Shown: positions 40,033 through 50,156, counted from the stretch's first letter. The stretch: 56,239 nt of DNA from Candidatus Avelusimicrobium vaccinum (GCA_902794895.1 CADBIY010000006.1:1-56239); one strand, 5' to 3'. Made by a program: numbers and translations. Notes: a model not told the origin generated them from the letters alone.

Positions 40033-42213
40033 TTAATTTCTTAAATTTTCCGGGTTCATCCACGGGTATAAATAGGTATCTTCTGCCGGTTTGAGTCCGG
40101 CCCGGCTTCCGCCACCACATAGAATATTAAACCGGAAAGCAAAAGATAAATTATGGTTGCGGTGTCGGACAGACAATTCCAACCGGGCATCGTGAAATTC
40201 GCGCGCTACCCGAACCATTTTATTAAATCCTACTAAACTTTCCCTGTATAGGGAAGCATCGATTCCCAAATCCAAGAGCCATTTTTGGTTATTAGGCCGG
40301 ATACCCCATGTTGTGGTAACGGTGTAACGGTCGGCGCTGGTTTGGTATTTAGTACTGGACGGAGCATTATCTGCAAAGTTATTTAGGCCGATTCCAATGA
40401 GTTGATTTTTAATAGAGAAATTAGTTTGGGCAATAAAGTGTACATTTTTTTCAATCAAATCATATTGGTTTTGAAAGAATAAATGAAGCGCCCCGTCTGG
40501 AGAAGTATATCCGGCTTCCAGCAAAAGAGGCTCCATGTGTGTTTTTAAGTGCTTCCAGGTAATATCCCGGCCGGTACCGGTAACAGGGTTATAAGCATAA
40601 TCTCCTAAAATAAACCCGGTTTGGAAACGTACATAGGTTTGGAAATTAGGCCGGTAGTAGTGATCAAAATACAAACGGTTCCGTTCAATGCCTTGGTCGG
40701 CAGACAGTTGGTCGCTGGATAAGGTTCCGGTAGATAAACGTTTGGTAAATTGATAACCGAAATTGGTTGTTCCCAAAAAAGTCCGTGCTTGCAAATTCTG
40801 GTCTGTACCAATGCGTCCCACCCAAGCATCTTTGCCTTTGTATTGTTTATCGTTAAACGTAATTGTTTGGTCATAAAAGACACTGGGTAGAAAAGTAAGT
40901 CCGCGCGAAATTCGTAGTGACTTTTCAGTGGTCCATTTTGCATGTGCCTGGCGTTGGTAAGGTCCTTCTTCATTATTTTCTTGCAATACAGATGTGTTGT
41001 TAAAATCCGCCTCAAAACGGTGTGCCAAATGTAAAACCGGGTCGTTAAATGGAAGTTGCATGTATTTGATTTCCGGGAGTACGCGTTTTTCAGCCAGGAA
41101 CTTTTGTTTTTCCCAGGAAAAAATATCTTTTTCCTGATAGTTGATCCGCAAGGTAGAACGGCGGGTTTGCCGCGAAACAGAGAAGTTGGTATCCTGATCT
41201 GGCATGAAAATATACGGATTACTGCGGAAGAAGGTATCGTTAAAATACGGGTCAGATACTTTACGAAATTTCGTCTGGAATTGATATAAAGCCCCATGGG
41301 TGTTATTAAAATGGTCGGATGAATCATACATTTCCCACCAATATCCGCCCTGAAGCCCCCAGCGTTTTGTATCCGCCAGTGAAATATGTTGTGCATTATG
41401 GTCGTTGATATAATAAAATTCCCCGGTTCCATTCAGTGTGGGGGAAGTTACCGCGTTTAGCCCGCCTCCGATACCGAATCCGGATTTGCTGTAATAGTCC
41501 AAATTGATCACCGGCCGCAATCCTAAAACAGGACGGAAAATAGAAGAGGTTAATACCCCGAAACCTACTTTTCCGCTTTGGGTGAAATCCACGTAAGTAG
41601 TCCACGGTTTTTGGGAATCTAATGAACGCCAAAATACCGGCAAATATAAAACGGGGAAACCATCCAATTTGAGTACAGCATTTGTACCAAAAACCCGTTT
41701 CTTCGGAGAAAGAGATAATTTCCCGACAGAAAGGGTATAATGCGGGTCTTCGCAATCACAACAGGTTACTTCCGCATGACGGAGTATTTGTTTCCCGTTT
41801 TTAGAAGAAATGGATTGGGCCCCTAACACGCGCAACGGGGGATATTCCGTGGTCAGTTCTTCGGCTTGAAAATCTTTTGTTGTGTAATTTACAGATACAT
41901 TTTTCCCGCGTACTACGCCACCTTGTCCGTCTTCTACGGTCAAAGGACCTATGGAGGAAATGGTGGTGTTGGGTTCGTCAAACGTAATATTTTCTCCGGT
42001 AACGGTACGCTTTTTACCATCGGGAGTTTTTTGAATGAGGGTAACATTTCCGGTTAAATTAATTTTTTTATGGTCGGGTTCCAAAGTAGCCTGATCCGCG
42101 GTAAAATAGACAAAGCCTTCTTCCGGCGGTTCAGGCAACGTATGCTCTTGGCCGTGTAGTATAGCCGGATATAATACGAGTAAACAAAGGGGGAGAACTT
42201 TATTTATTTGCAT
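40033..42213 (-). CDS. lptD: LPS-assembly outer-membrane protein LptD
   Basis: A 726-residue outer-membrane beta-barrel that inserts LPS into the outer leaflet. A signal peptide (about residues 1-21) is followed by an OstA/LptA-like beta-jellyroll domain (about 35-150) with repeats such as ADQATLEPDHKKINLTGNVTLIQ. The barrel region (about 175-726) starts after the cysteine stretch TCCDCEDPHYTL, with KLSLSPKKRVFGTNAVLKLDGFPVLYLP matching the conserved LptD plug-barrel junction. Aromatic beta-strand alternation continues to the end. No Shine-Dalgarno site; it overlaps the ROK kinase stop by ten bases, consistent with coupled translation. Indicates a true LPS-bearing diderm. Confidence 0.9.
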   Translation of the reverse strand: MQINKVLPLCLLVLYPAILHGQEHTLPEPPEEGFVYFTADQATLEPDHKKINLTGNVTLIQKTPDGKKRTVTGENITFDEPNTTISSIGPLTVEDGQGGVVRGKNVSVNYTTKDFQAEELTTEYPPLRVLGAQSISSKNGKQILRHAEVTCCDCEDPHYTLSVGKLSLSPKKRVFGTNAVLKLDGFPVLYLPVFWRSLDSQKPWTTYVDFTQSGKVGFGVLTSSIFRPVLGLRPVINLDYYSKSGFGIGGGLNAVTSPTLNGTGEFYYINDHNAQHISLADTKRWGLQGGYWWEMYDSSDHFNNTHGALYQFQTKFRKVSDPYFNDTFFRSNPYIFMPDQDTNFSVSRQTRRSTLRINYQEKDIFSWEKQKFLAEKRVLPEIKYMQLPFNDPVLHLAHRFEADFNNTSVLQENNEEGPYQRQAHAKWTTEKSLRISRGLTFLPSVFYDQTITFNDKQYKGKDAWVGRIGTDQNLQARTFLGTTNFGYQFTKRLSTGTLSSDQLSADQGIERNRLYFDHYYRPNFQTYVRFQTGFILGDYAYNPVTGTGRDITWKHLKTHMEPLLLEAGYTSPDGALHLFFQNQYDLIEKNVHFIAQTNFSIKNQLIGIGLNNFADNAPSSTKYQTSADRYTVTTTWGIRPNNQKWLLDLGIDASLYRESLVGFNKMVRVAREFHDARLELSVRHRNHNLSFAFRFNILCGGGSRAGLKPAEDTYLYPWMNPENLRN

Positions 42214-43181
42214 GGTGAAACGTCTTTTAGGGCCTGATGTAACGCATACAGGGCCGAGCCGGTTCCTCCCATATCCGGATCTTTGGAAACAACTAATTTA
42301 AGCCGTTCAAACGGAGTTTTAATTTGTTGATGGTTTAGAACGTCTTGGAGAGCGGGCATAAAGTAAGTTGCCGCACCGGAAATGCCGCCTGTTAACACTA
42401 CGGTATCTAAATCTAAAAGTAACACAGCATTGGCAATTCCAATTCCCAAATACCGTCCGGTATCTTGCCAAATTTTTAAGGCTTCCGGGCACCCTTGTTT
42501 GGCGGCTTGGGAAACAAGCGCAATTTTAAAATCATCCTGGCCCTGGAGCAATTTGGCTAAGATGGATTGCGGATGTTGGGCGATGGCTTCGCGCACGCGG
42601 CGTTTGATACCTATCGTACCTACAAACGCCTCTAAGCAACTTCGCGCACCGCAACCGCAAAGCGGACCGGTCGCAGGATCCGCAATTTTCATATGTCCGA
42701 GTTCGCCGGCGGTTCCATGGGATCCCTGATAAAGTTCCTGATTCAAAATCAGTCCGCCGCCTACCCCGGTACCTAACGTGACCACGAGCACATTGGTTCC
42801 TTGCCGGTGCAATAATGATTCATAAACGCCCCAGGCGGCTAAGGTGGCATCATTTACGAGTGCAGGTAAAATTCCGGTCTGTTGGTAGATTTGTTGAGCC
42901 AGCGGCCAGTTATCCACATGGTCAAATTTTAAATTCGGGTTATAACGTAAAATGCCGGTGACGGGATCCACATCTCCGGGGGCTCCAATCGCTACGGAAA
43001 CCGGTTGCGGGGCATATTTTTGACGAATTTGATTGATAAAATTGCCGATTTGGGAGACAAACCCATCCGGCCCGTTCGAATAATCCGTTTCTACTTTTAG
43101 ATGTTCCAGCACTTCCTGTTTATCATTAAGAACAAAAAATTTAACAAAGGTTCCGCCAATATCTACTCCAATTCCAATCAT
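42204..43181 (-). CDS. ROK-family sugar kinase (glucokinase-like)
   Basis: A 325-residue cytoplasmic ROK kinase. The N-terminal phosphate-binding motif is GIGVDIGGTFVKFFVLN (residues 3-19), the catalytic base is in VNDATLAAWG, and the adenosine motif is TLGTGVGGGLILNQELYQG. The ROK zinc-binding CGCGARSCLEAFVG is intact. ALLLDLDTVVLTGGIS completes the family signatures. Glucose, N-acetylglucosamine and related sugars are typical substrates. Glucokinase is the natural assumption, and no sequence-based choice among hexoses is possible here. AAGGAG precedes the ATG. It sits between xerC and lptD in the long operon. Confidence 0.88.
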   Translation of the reverse strand: MIGIGVDIGGTFVKFFVLNDKQEVLEHLKVETDYSNGPDGFVSQIGNFINQIRQKYAPQPVSVAIGAPGDVDPVTGILRYNPNLKFDHVDNWPLAQQIYQQTGILPALVNDATLAAWGVYESLLHRQGTNVLVVTLGTGVGGGLILNQELYQGSHGTAGELGHMKIADPATGPLCGCGARSCLEAFVGTIGIKRRVREAIAQHPQSILAKLLQGQDDFKIALVSQAAKQGCPEALKIWQDTGRYLGIGIANAVLLLDLDTVVLTGGISGAATYFMPALQDVLNHQQIKTPFERLKLVVSKDPDMGGTGSALYALHQALKDVSPCK

Positions 43182-43183
43182 AG

Positions 43184-44062
43184 TTACTCCTTACATTTTG
43201 GATGCGCATGTTGATATACATTTTTTAATTTTTCAATAGAAACATGTGTATATACTTGCGTAGCTGCTAAACTTTGGTGGCCGAGCATTTCCTGTAAACT
43301 GCGTAAATCACAACCGTTATTTAAAAGATGGGTGGCAAAAGAATGCCGCAAACTATGCGGCGTAATTTTACGCGCCAAATTTGCAGCAATGGCGGTATTT
43401 TTAAAGATATAAGCAAGTCCGTCTCCGGTTAATGGTTTCCCGTTTTTATTTAGAAATAAAGCATCCTCCGGTTTTGGGGAAGGGCGGCACGCCAAATAGT
43501 CTTTAATAGCGGCCAACGCGGCATCTGTGACCGGCACTAAACGCTCTTTGGATCCCTTTCCGAAAACCTTTACAATTCCATTAAAAAAATCAATATCGCT
43601 TATTTTCAAAGAGGTTACTTCACTGCGGCGCAGTCCGCTGGAGTACATCAGTTCAAATAAAGCCCGGTCCCGCGGGGCAAGTTTACTGTGCGCCGCCGTA
43701 TCTAATAAGTGTTCGGTTTCGGATTCCGTTAAAAATTTCGGTAAAATTTTTTGGCGTTTAGGAGCCGGCAATAATTTGAAAGGGTTGCGGGCTATTTTTC
43801 CTTGGTCTAATAAAAAGGCTGCCAAACTGCGTAATGAGGCAATGCGTCTTAAAATGGTGTTGCGTGCCGGATTATTTTGCATTTGCTGGGCAGCCAGAAA
43901 AGCGCGCATAGTGGACGTGGTAAAATAACGTAAATCATCTTGGTTGCGTTGTCTTAAAAAATGCATAAACTCCTGCAAATCCGCCCGATAACTTTTTAAT
44001 GTATTGGGCGAAAAATTTTTGTTTTGCAGATGCATTAAAAATGCGTCAATCCACTCTTGCAT
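43184..44062 (-). CDS. xerC: Tyrosine recombinase XerC/XerD-like
   Basis: A 292-residue site-specific recombinase with the normal two-domain size. The SAM-like N-terminal DNA-binding domain is at 1-95 (LQNKNFSPNTLKSYRADL); the catalytic domain follows. The active-site residues are visible: arginine in SSGLRRSEVTSLK, lysine in GKGSKERLVP, HxxR in TPHSLRHSFATHLL, histidine in LGHQSLAATQVYTH, and the nucleophilic tyrosine in YTH. Members resolve chromosome dimers at dif with FtsK. XerC and XerD cannot be separated confidently without their partner. The dprA-topA-xerC order is also found in other bacterial groups, which supports xerC as the name. Confidence 0.9.
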   Translation of the reverse strand: MQEWIDAFLMHLQNKNFSPNTLKSYRADLQEFMHFLRQRNQDDLRYFTTSTMRAFLAAQQMQNNPARNTILRRIASLRSLAAFLLDQGKIARNPFKLLPAPKRQKILPKFLTESETEHLLDTAAHSKLAPRDRALFELMYSSGLRRSEVTSLKISDIDFFNGIVKVFGKGSKERLVPVTDAALAAIKDYLACRPSPKPEDALFLNKNGKPLTGDGLAYIFKNTAIAANLARKITPHSLRHSFATHLLNNGCDLRSLQEMLGHQSLAATQVYTHVSIEKLKNVYQHAHPKCKE

Positions 44063-44070
44063 AGCGTGTG

Positions 44071-46353
44071 TCAGGCCTTTTTTTCTTGTTTAGCGGAAGC
44101 CTTTTCCTTTATTTTTTCAATTTCTTCCGGAGTGACTGTTACAATGGTTTTACATTTCGGATACCCGGAACATCCTAAAAATTCACCGCGTTTAGAGGTG
44201 CGTAAAACCAGGGGTTTACCACATTTTTCACATAGGCGGTCGGTAACAATGGGACCGGAGGCGGCTACTTTGTTCCCTTGGGCATCTAACGAAAAAGTAT
44301 TTTTACATTTCGGATAGGCAGAACAGGCTAAAAATTTGCCCCGCCGTCCGGTACGGATGACCATCGGAGAACCGCATTTATCGCAAACTTCGCTGGTGGC
44401 TTCCGGTTGTACTTTTTCCCCGGAACTGGAAAGATTAATTTTTCCTTTGCAGGTAGTATCGCTACAAACAAGATATTCCCCAAAACGGCTGCGTTTTTTA
44501 AGCATCATTTTACCGCAAACAGGGCATTTTTCATCCGTTTTTTGGGCACCGGGACGCTGCATATCTTTATCGGCTTGTGCCAGTTCCCGGCTAAAATTAG
44601 CATAGAAATCCTTCAATAATTCAACCCATTTTTGTCCGCCTTCGGCCACTTGGTCCAATTTTTCTTCCACACCGGCCGTATAGGAAAGGTCCATAATTTC
44701 TTTGAAGAAACCTTTTAAACTTTCAGTTACGGTGATCCCTAAATCAGTGGCGATCAGTTTACTGGTTTTCGGTTGCCGTGCAATATATTTGCGGTCCAAA
44801 ATTGTTTTGATGGTTGGAGCATAGGTAGAAGGACGGCCAATTCCGTGTTTTTCCAGCGTTTTAATTAAACTGGCTTCGTTGTAGCAAGGAGGCGGCGTCG
44901 TTTTATGCGGTTTAGAATTTAACGAAACCAATTTTAATTCATCCCCTTCTACCAATACCGGCAGTAAGGCCGAATCATTATCTTCGGTATTTTCGTCTTC
45001 CTCATTATCTTTGTAAATGGATAAATACCCGGGGAATTTTACCGTCCGTCCGTTCGCACGCAACAGACACGTTTTTTCATCACCGGACGCAATATCAATG
45101 GAAACGGTATTAAATACCGCGTCTGCCATTTGGCTGGCCACAAAGCGTAGCCAGATGAGTTCATAGAGTTTATATTGGTCGGCAGTTAAAAAAGGTTTCA
45201 TAGCCTGGGGGGTGCGGCGGACATCTGTCGGGTGGATAGATTCGTGTGCTTCCTGTGCTCCCATTACTTTGCTTTTGTATACCGGTTGTTTTGCCGGAAC
45301 AAATTGCGCACCGTATTTTTCGCCGATAAATTTTTTCGTTTGTTCCTGTAATAATTTGGAAACGTTAAAGGAGTCGGTACGCATATAGGTAATTAAACCG
45401 ACGGTTTGGCCCGAAATTTCAATCCCTTCGTACAAGTGTTGGGCTGTCATCATCGTTTTTTGGGAAGGGAATCCCAATTTATTATAGGCATCTTGTTGCA
45501 TGGAACTGGTAATAAAAGGCGGTTTCGGTTTTTGTTTTACCTCTTTCTTTTCCACTTTAACTACTTGATTGGGGCCTTTGCGTAAAACATCCGATACCGG
45601 TGCTAACGAGGCTTCGGTAGCAAAAACGGTATTTTTGACTTTATAATCTTCCGCAAACAAATGATAAGTAGTAGTTTGTTCCACATTTTTGCCCTGCCAT
45701 TTGAGCACGCGTGCCCAAAATTGGGGGGCGGTTTGCGGTTTTTCAAATTGGGCGCTGATCGTCCAATATTCCTGTTCTTTAAAATCGGCAATTTCTTTAG
45801 CGCGTTCGGCCAGTAACCGAACGGCGACCGACTGTACACGCCCGGCCGACAAACCGGAAGTAATTTTTTTCCATAAAAGAGGAGATAATTTATAGCCCAC
45901 AATGCGGTCCAATACACGTCGTGCTTGCTGCGCGTTGACCAGATTGTCATCAATTTTACGGGCATGGGCAAACGATTCTTTAATGGCCGCGGGGGTAATT
46001 TCATGAAAGAAAATACGTTGATAGCGGTCTTTGGGTAATTTCAGCAGTTCTACCAAGTGCCACGCAATGGCTTCCCCTTCACGGTCAGGGTCGGTAGCAA
46101 GGTAAATTTCGCTGGCATTTTTGGCTACAGCAGTTAATTCCGCAATGAGACGTTTGGCACGGTCTACCGGCACATATGTGGGGGTAAAATCGTGGTCAAT
46201 ATCTACGCCAATATCTTTAGAGGGTAAATCCCGCACGTGACCGAAGGAACTGCGTACAATATAATCATTTCCCAAAATTTTGCTGATTGTTTTTTGTTTA
46301 GTGGGAGACTCCACAATCACGAGTTTTTTCCCTTTGATATTCGTGGCTGCCAT
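44071..46353 (-). CDS. topA: DNA topoisomerase I
   Basis: A 760-residue type IA topoisomerase that relaxes negative supercoils. The TOPRIM domain opens with KKLVIVESPTKQKTISKILG, with DREGEAIAWHL carrying the metal-binding acidic residues (LATDPDREGEAIAW). The catalytic tyrosine is in GLITYMRTDSFNVS. The C-terminal region has three tetra-cysteine zinc ribbons: CPVCGK with CSDTTC, CDKCGS with CSAYPKC, and CEKCGK with CSGYPKC. They are followed by a lysine-rich tail. AAGGAAG precedes the ATG. It lies between dprA and xerC, with gaps of 20 and 8 bases. Confidence 0.97.
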   Translation of the reverse strand: MAATNIKGKKLVIVESPTKQKTISKILGNDYIVRSSFGHVRDLPSKDIGVDIDHDFTPTYVPVDRAKRLIAELTAVAKNASEIYLATDPDREGEAIAWHLVELLKLPKDRYQRIFFHEITPAAIKESFAHARKIDDNLVNAQQARRVLDRIVGYKLSPLLWKKITSGLSAGRVQSVAVRLLAERAKEIADFKEQEYWTISAQFEKPQTAPQFWARVLKWQGKNVEQTTTYHLFAEDYKVKNTVFATEASLAPVSDVLRKGPNQVVKVEKKEVKQKPKPPFITSSMQQDAYNKLGFPSQKTMMTAQHLYEGIEISGQTVGLITYMRTDSFNVSKLLQEQTKKFIGEKYGAQFVPAKQPVYKSKVMGAQEAHESIHPTDVRRTPQAMKPFLTADQYKLYELIWLRFVASQMADAVFNTVSIDIASGDEKTCLLRANGRTVKFPGYLSIYKDNEEDENTEDNDSALLPVLVEGDELKLVSLNSKPHKTTPPPCYNEASLIKTLEKHGIGRPSTYAPTIKTILDRKYIARQPKTSKLIATDLGITVTESLKGFFKEIMDLSYTAGVEEKLDQVAEGGQKWVELLKDFYANFSRELAQADKDMQRPGAQKTDEKCPVCGKMMLKKRSRFGEYLVCSDTTCKGKINLSSSGEKVQPEATSEVCDKCGSPMVIRTGRRGKFLACSAYPKCKNTFSLDAQGNKVAASGPIVTDRLCEKCGKPLVLRTSKRGEFLGCSGYPKCKTIVTVTPEEIEKIKEKASAKQEKKA

Positions 46354-46373
46354 ACGTTCACTTCCTTAATAGA

Positions 46374-47510
46374 TTAAAATTTACTCTTACTGTATAGTCC
46401 GTTTTCGCAAGTTAAAAATCCTTGCACTTCCAAATCAAATAACAGTCCGGCGGTTTGCGGCACATCTAACTGTAATGCCTCGGCTATTGCATCTAAACTA
46501 ACTTGTCCCGTTCCGACACAAGCCATTACCTGTTGTTGTTGGTCCGTTAATTTTTCCAAGGGTTTATCCGGCGTTTGTTCGCCATGTTCAAAATAACGTG
46601 CGTCCAAACCAAACCGGGAAGCCTGTGGTATATAGTCTAGTATATCTGCGACGGAAGTTACAACCCCCGCCCCTTGGCGGATCAAAGAATTAGGCCCTCC
46701 GGATACGGGGCTGTCTATCGGGCCGGGAACGGCTAACACGTCTTTTCCCATCTCGAGGGCCAACTTCGCAGTAATAAGTGCCCCGGATTTCACTTCGCCT
46801 TCTACTACAACAACGGGTTGCGATAATGCGGCAATAATCCGGTTGCGCCGCGGAAAATGGAAGGCATTGGGTGGTTTATTAAAGGGCAGTTCGCTGATGA
46901 CGGCTCCGCCATATTCTAAAATGGCTTTTTCAAGGGCGCGGTTTTCAGGGGGATAACAACGGCCAATCCCGGTACCGATTACCGCAACGGTTGGTTTTTT
47001 GAGCCGTACGGCCGCGGCTTGGCATTCGCTATCAATTCCGCGGGCCAGTCCGCTGATAATGGTTACTCCGCATTGGGTTAATTCTTCGGATAGTTTCCGG
47101 GCAACCCGTCGGCCATAAGGGGTAATTTTACGCGTGCCGACCATGGCCACACACGCTTGGTTTTCCGTGGGAGGTTTGCCTAATACGTAAATAGCAATAG
47201 GGGCTTCTTTGCAATTGCGTAACGATTGGGGATATTCTTCATCTTCCGGTAAATAAATATGTCCGCCTAAAGCGGCGGTTTTATCCCATTCTTCTTGGGG
47301 ATTAACGGAAAAGGCCTCGCGCAAAAGGTGCGCGGCGGTATCGGGATTTAAGTGGGCTTCGCGGGCTAAAGTAGAGGCATCTTGGCGCAGAATTTCTTGT
47401 GCGGAACCGAAAATTTCAATCAGCCGCTCTAACCAATCCGCCCGAAAATACAAAAAGGCATTTAATTGGATGCGTGCCAGCCGTTCTTCGGTGGAAACCG
47501 CGGTGTTCAT
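46374..47510 (-). CDS. dprA: DNA-processing protein DprA (Smf)
   Basis: A 378-residue protein that loads RecA on incoming single-stranded DNA during transformation. The N-terminal SAM-like region (about 1-75) is followed by the Rossmann-type DprA domain (about 80-300), with VAMVGTRKITPYGRRVARKLSEELTQCGVTIISGLARGID as the family signature, then GIGRCYPPENRALEKAI and GALITAKLALEMGKDVLAVPGPIDSPVSGGPNSLIRQGA. A winged-helix C-terminal domain (about 320-378) ends the protein. It overlaps comM by four bases. Together with comM and the type IV pilin, it suggests DNA uptake, though DprA is also present in non-competent bacteria. Confidence 0.95.
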   Translation of the reverse strand: MNTAVSTEERLARIQLNAFLYFRADWLERLIEIFGSAQEILRQDASTLAREAHLNPDTAAHLLREAFSVNPQEEWDKTAALGGHIYLPEDEEYPQSLRNCKEAPIAIYVLGKPPTENQACVAMVGTRKITPYGRRVARKLSEELTQCGVTIISGLARGIDSECQAAAVRLKKPTVAVIGTGIGRCYPPENRALEKAILEYGGAVISELPFNKPPNAFHFPRRNRIIAALSQPVVVVEGEVKSGALITAKLALEMGKDVLAVPGPIDSPVSGGPNSLIRQGAGVVTSVADILDYIPQASRFGLDARYFEHGEQTPDKPLEKLTDQQQQVMACVGTGQVSLDAIAEALQLDVPQTAGLLFDLEVQGFLTCENGLYSKSKF

Positions 47511-49045
47511 ACGTCTGCGACTCCCTTGCGGTCCAACGGGCGGTACTGCATAACTTCCACTAAATGTTTCACTTCAATCTCTTTTTTCCCTTCTAAATCT
47601 GCAATCGTACGGGCCGTTTTAAGAATTTTATCTAAACTCCGCGCACTGAGGCCAAATTTACGCATTGCTGCTTCCAACACGGTGTCAGCCCCAGGGGGAA
47701 GTGTACAAAATTCTTTAATTTGTTTGGTGTTCATAAATGCATTCGCTGTGGTAGAAGTGCCTTGAAAACGGTTTCTTTGTATTTCACGCGCTTGAAGCAC
47801 CCGTTCGCGAATTTGTGCGGAAGATTCGCCTTCGCTAGTTTTATTCCAATCGCTGTATTTGACCGGATTAAGATTTACGGTCAGATCGATACGGTCTAAT
47901 AAAGGCCCTGAAATACGCGATTTATAGCGGTTAATTTGCATGGGAGAACAGGTACAAGGTTTTAAGGGATTTCCTAAGTTTCCGCAAGGGCAAGGGTTCA
48001 TGGCAGCAACCAAGGTAAAACGGGCCGGATACGTAACGGTTTCTTTCGCACGGGAAATGGTGACCAGGCCGTTTTCCAACGGTTCGCGTAAAACTTCCAG
48101 GGCCGCGCGTGAAAATTCTGCAAATTCGTCTAAAAATAAAACACCATTATGTGCCAGCGAAACTTCGCCCGGGCGCGGTGTGGAACCGCCGCCAATTAAC
48201 GCAACATTGGAAATGGTATGGTGCGGATCCCGGAACGGGCGTTTGGTCAACAAGCGGCTTTTTCCCATTAAATTGCAAATCGAATAAATTTTTGTAATTT
48301 CCAATGATTCTTCTTGCGTAAGCGGAGGTAAAATGCCGGGAAAACGTTTGGCGAGCATACTTTTTCCGGTGCCGGGCAGACCAATCATGAGCACGTTATG
48401 CCCTCCGGCGGCGGCAATTTCAAGTGCCCTTTTGGCTAAGGCTTGGCCCTTTACTTCCGCAAAATCCAACAGGGGTTCCGGTGGTTCTTCTTCGGCAGGA
48501 ACATATTGCAGCGTTACCGCTTCTTGGGTGATTTTATCTTCCAAATAATCGGTCAATTCCTTTAAGGTGTGCGGGGTAATAAAAGGGGCAGAGGATACTT
48601 GCCCTTCCAATACATTTTGCGGAGGAATGACGGCTGTTTTTCCAAGTTTTTTACAAGAAATCAACATGGGTAGCACCCCTGCGCAGGGACGCAAGGTCCC
48701 ATCCAGGGCTAGTTCCCCTAAGATAAGTAGATCCTTTAATTTTTCGCGCGCCGGCTCGGAGAGTTGTTCACTTGCGGCCAAAATGCCCAAGGCAATCGGC
48801 AAATCAAATTGCGTACCGCTTTTACGAAGTTCGGCCGGGCTTAAGTTGACGGTAATGCGTTTTAAAGGGAAATCAAAACCACTGTTTCTTACGGCGGCTA
48901 CGACACGTTCTTTGCTTTCGCGTACTTCTGTGTCCGGGAGGCCTACAACGGTTAAGGTGGGCATGCCCGGAGCAATGTCCACCTCTACTGAAACCGAAAA
49001 ACCTTCAATGCCTCGAATGGCACCTGTATATACCGTGGATAACAT
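47507..49045 (-). CDS. comM: YifB-family Mg chelatase-like AAA+ ATPase (ComM)
   Basis: A 512-residue hexameric helicase-type AAA+ ATPase. In Vibrio, ComM promotes branch migration during natural transformation. The start is taken at the ATG at 49045, one base after the TGA of the preceding gene (TGATATG), because family members begin MLSTVYTGAIRGIEG; a longer in-frame start at 49090 adds 15 unrelated residues. The N-terminal Lon-like domain (1-120) is followed by Walker A VLMIGLPGTGKSMLAKRFPG, Walker B NGVLFLDEFAEFSR and FTLVAAMNPCPCGNLG, with a cysteine pair typical of the family. Adjacent dprA overlaps. Confidence 0.93.
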   Translation of the reverse strand: MLSTVYTGAIRGIEGFSVSVEVDIAPGMPTLTVVGLPDTEVRESKERVVAAVRNSGFDFPLKRITVNLSPAELRKSGTQFDLPIALGILAASEQLSEPAREKLKDLLILGELALDGTLRPCAGVLPMLISCKKLGKTAVIPPQNVLEGQVSSAPFITPHTLKELTDYLEDKITQEAVTLQYVPAEEEPPEPLLDFAEVKGQALAKRALEIAAAGGHNVLMIGLPGTGKSMLAKRFPGILPPLTQEESLEITKIYSICNLMGKSRLLTKRPFRDPHHTISNVALIGGGSTPRPGEVSLAHNGVLFLDEFAEFSRAALEVLREPLENGLVTISRAKETVTYPARFTLVAAMNPCPCGNLGNPLKPCTCSPMQINRYKSRISGPLLDRIDLTVNLNPVKYSDWNKTSEGESSAQIRERVLQAREIQRNRFQGTSTTANAFMNTKQIKEFCTLPPGADTVLEAAMRKFGLSARSLDKILKTARTIADLEGKKEIEVKHLVEVMQYRPLDRKGVADV

Positions 49046-49046
49046 A

Positions 49047-50156
49047 TCAGTTAAAACTGAGCACGATAACGGATGGCGTGATGTTGACAACCGTAAAATT
49101 TACATTGTATTTGCGGATAATTTTGGCTGCTAATTCTTCCGGCGTGGAAATATTCGCCGATACCTCAAATTGGGCACTGGAGTTAGCATATTTTACGAGG
49201 TTGTAATCTTCAATTTCACGCAAATCCTTAAAAATATCCTGAATTTGTTTTAACCGTTCAATCGTATTTACATTTTTGATAGTTACATTAAATACATTGG
49301 CGGAATTAATAGCCGCATTGATAGGCTCCGCTAATTGTTTAGCGGCTGCTTCACAAGCGGCGGCGATCGATTTTTGGGCAGCAATTTCCGGTAACGGATC
49401 TAACCCGCTTTGTTGTTGGGCCCCTTCTGCTACCACCGCATAATTGTTGGTGGCGTATACATGGATATTTGCCCGTGCACGATAACTTTTAAAAGGAGAA
49501 GATAGCGCATTGGACAGTGTTTCAAGCGGATTTGTTTGTGCATCCGCTACAATGACAAAGCGTGCCCCTTCTCCCCGTGCTTTATCAATGGTTGGATTGG
49601 GATTTTCAATGTTATTTTGGCTTAAATTATCGCCGTTTACCAGCGCATACGGTTGATTCTTCAGGGCGCGGTAAATGGCTTGTTTACAGTCTTGCTTGAG
49701 AGAAATATCTTCTCCGTTCATTTCCCGGGAGGTTACCAAAATGGTTGTTTTTTTAGCGAAGACATCGGATTCGTTTTGTTTAATAATTTCGCCGATATCT
49801 TTTACCAGTACCATGGCCTTTATTTTTGTATACCAATCATCCCCTTTACGATAGGCTTTTTGCACGTGGCTGCGGCGGATAAAACCAGCGGTTTTGGAAG
49901 TAATTTTATCTTCCACAAGTTGCGCTTGGTCGACGGTAGTGGCAGAGGAAATAAAGATACCGGCCACTTTTTCTACCGCGGCTTTTTGGGCCGCAAGTAC
50001 GCCGTCTTTGCGCATTTGTCTTAAATTATTTTCGTCATAAGGAACCAAGGATTCAGCCACTACATATTCCCCTTCGCCTTTGGGCCCGATGCGAAACGAA
50101 GAACAGGCACCGAGTGTCAGTGTGGAAATTAACAATAACAAAATGAGTTTTTTCAT
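49047..50156 (-). CDS. Lipoprotein with FlgT/LPP20-like N-terminal region
   Basis: A 369-residue lipoprotein (lipobox LGAC, C18). The N-terminal mature region (about 30-115, with GVLAAQKAAVEKVAGIFISSATTVDQAQLVEDKI) resembles the repetitive alpha/beta domain of FlgT and LPP20-type proteins. The central part (about 130-215) holds a KKTTILVTSREMNGEDIS region and ARFVIVADAQTNPLE, reminiscent of CsgG-like or FlgT middle domains. The C-terminus (about 270-369) is a second alpha/beta domain ending VVNITPSVIVLSFN. Flagellar genes are absent from the window, so a flagellar role is not supported. GGAGG precedes the ATG. Its stop is one base before comM, and its start overlaps the preceding stop by one base. 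Confidence 0.75.
   Translation of the reverse strand: MKKLILLLLISTLTLGACSSFRIGPKGEGEYVVAESLVPYDENNLRQMRKDGVLAAQKAAVEKVAGIFISSATTVDQAQLVEDKITSKTAGFIRRSHVQKAYRKGDDWYTKIKAMVLVKDIGEIIKQNESDVFAKKTTILVTSREMNGEDISLKQDCKQAIYRALKNQPYALVNGDNLSQNNIENPNPTIDKARGEGARFVIVADAQTNPLETLSNALSSPFKSYRARANIHVYATNNYAVVAEGAQQQSGLDPLPEIAAQKSIAAACEAAAKQLAEPINAAINSANVFNVTIKNVNTIERLKQIQDIFKDLREIEDYNLVKYANSSAQFEVSANISTPEELAAKIIRKYNVNFTVVNITPSVIVLSFN

Noticed and set aside
42910-42918. Exact TTATCCACA DnaA box inside the ROK kinase gene
   Set aside because: Single copy within coding sequence; about 0.4 such exact matches are expected by chance in a window of this size, so it does not indicate an origin.
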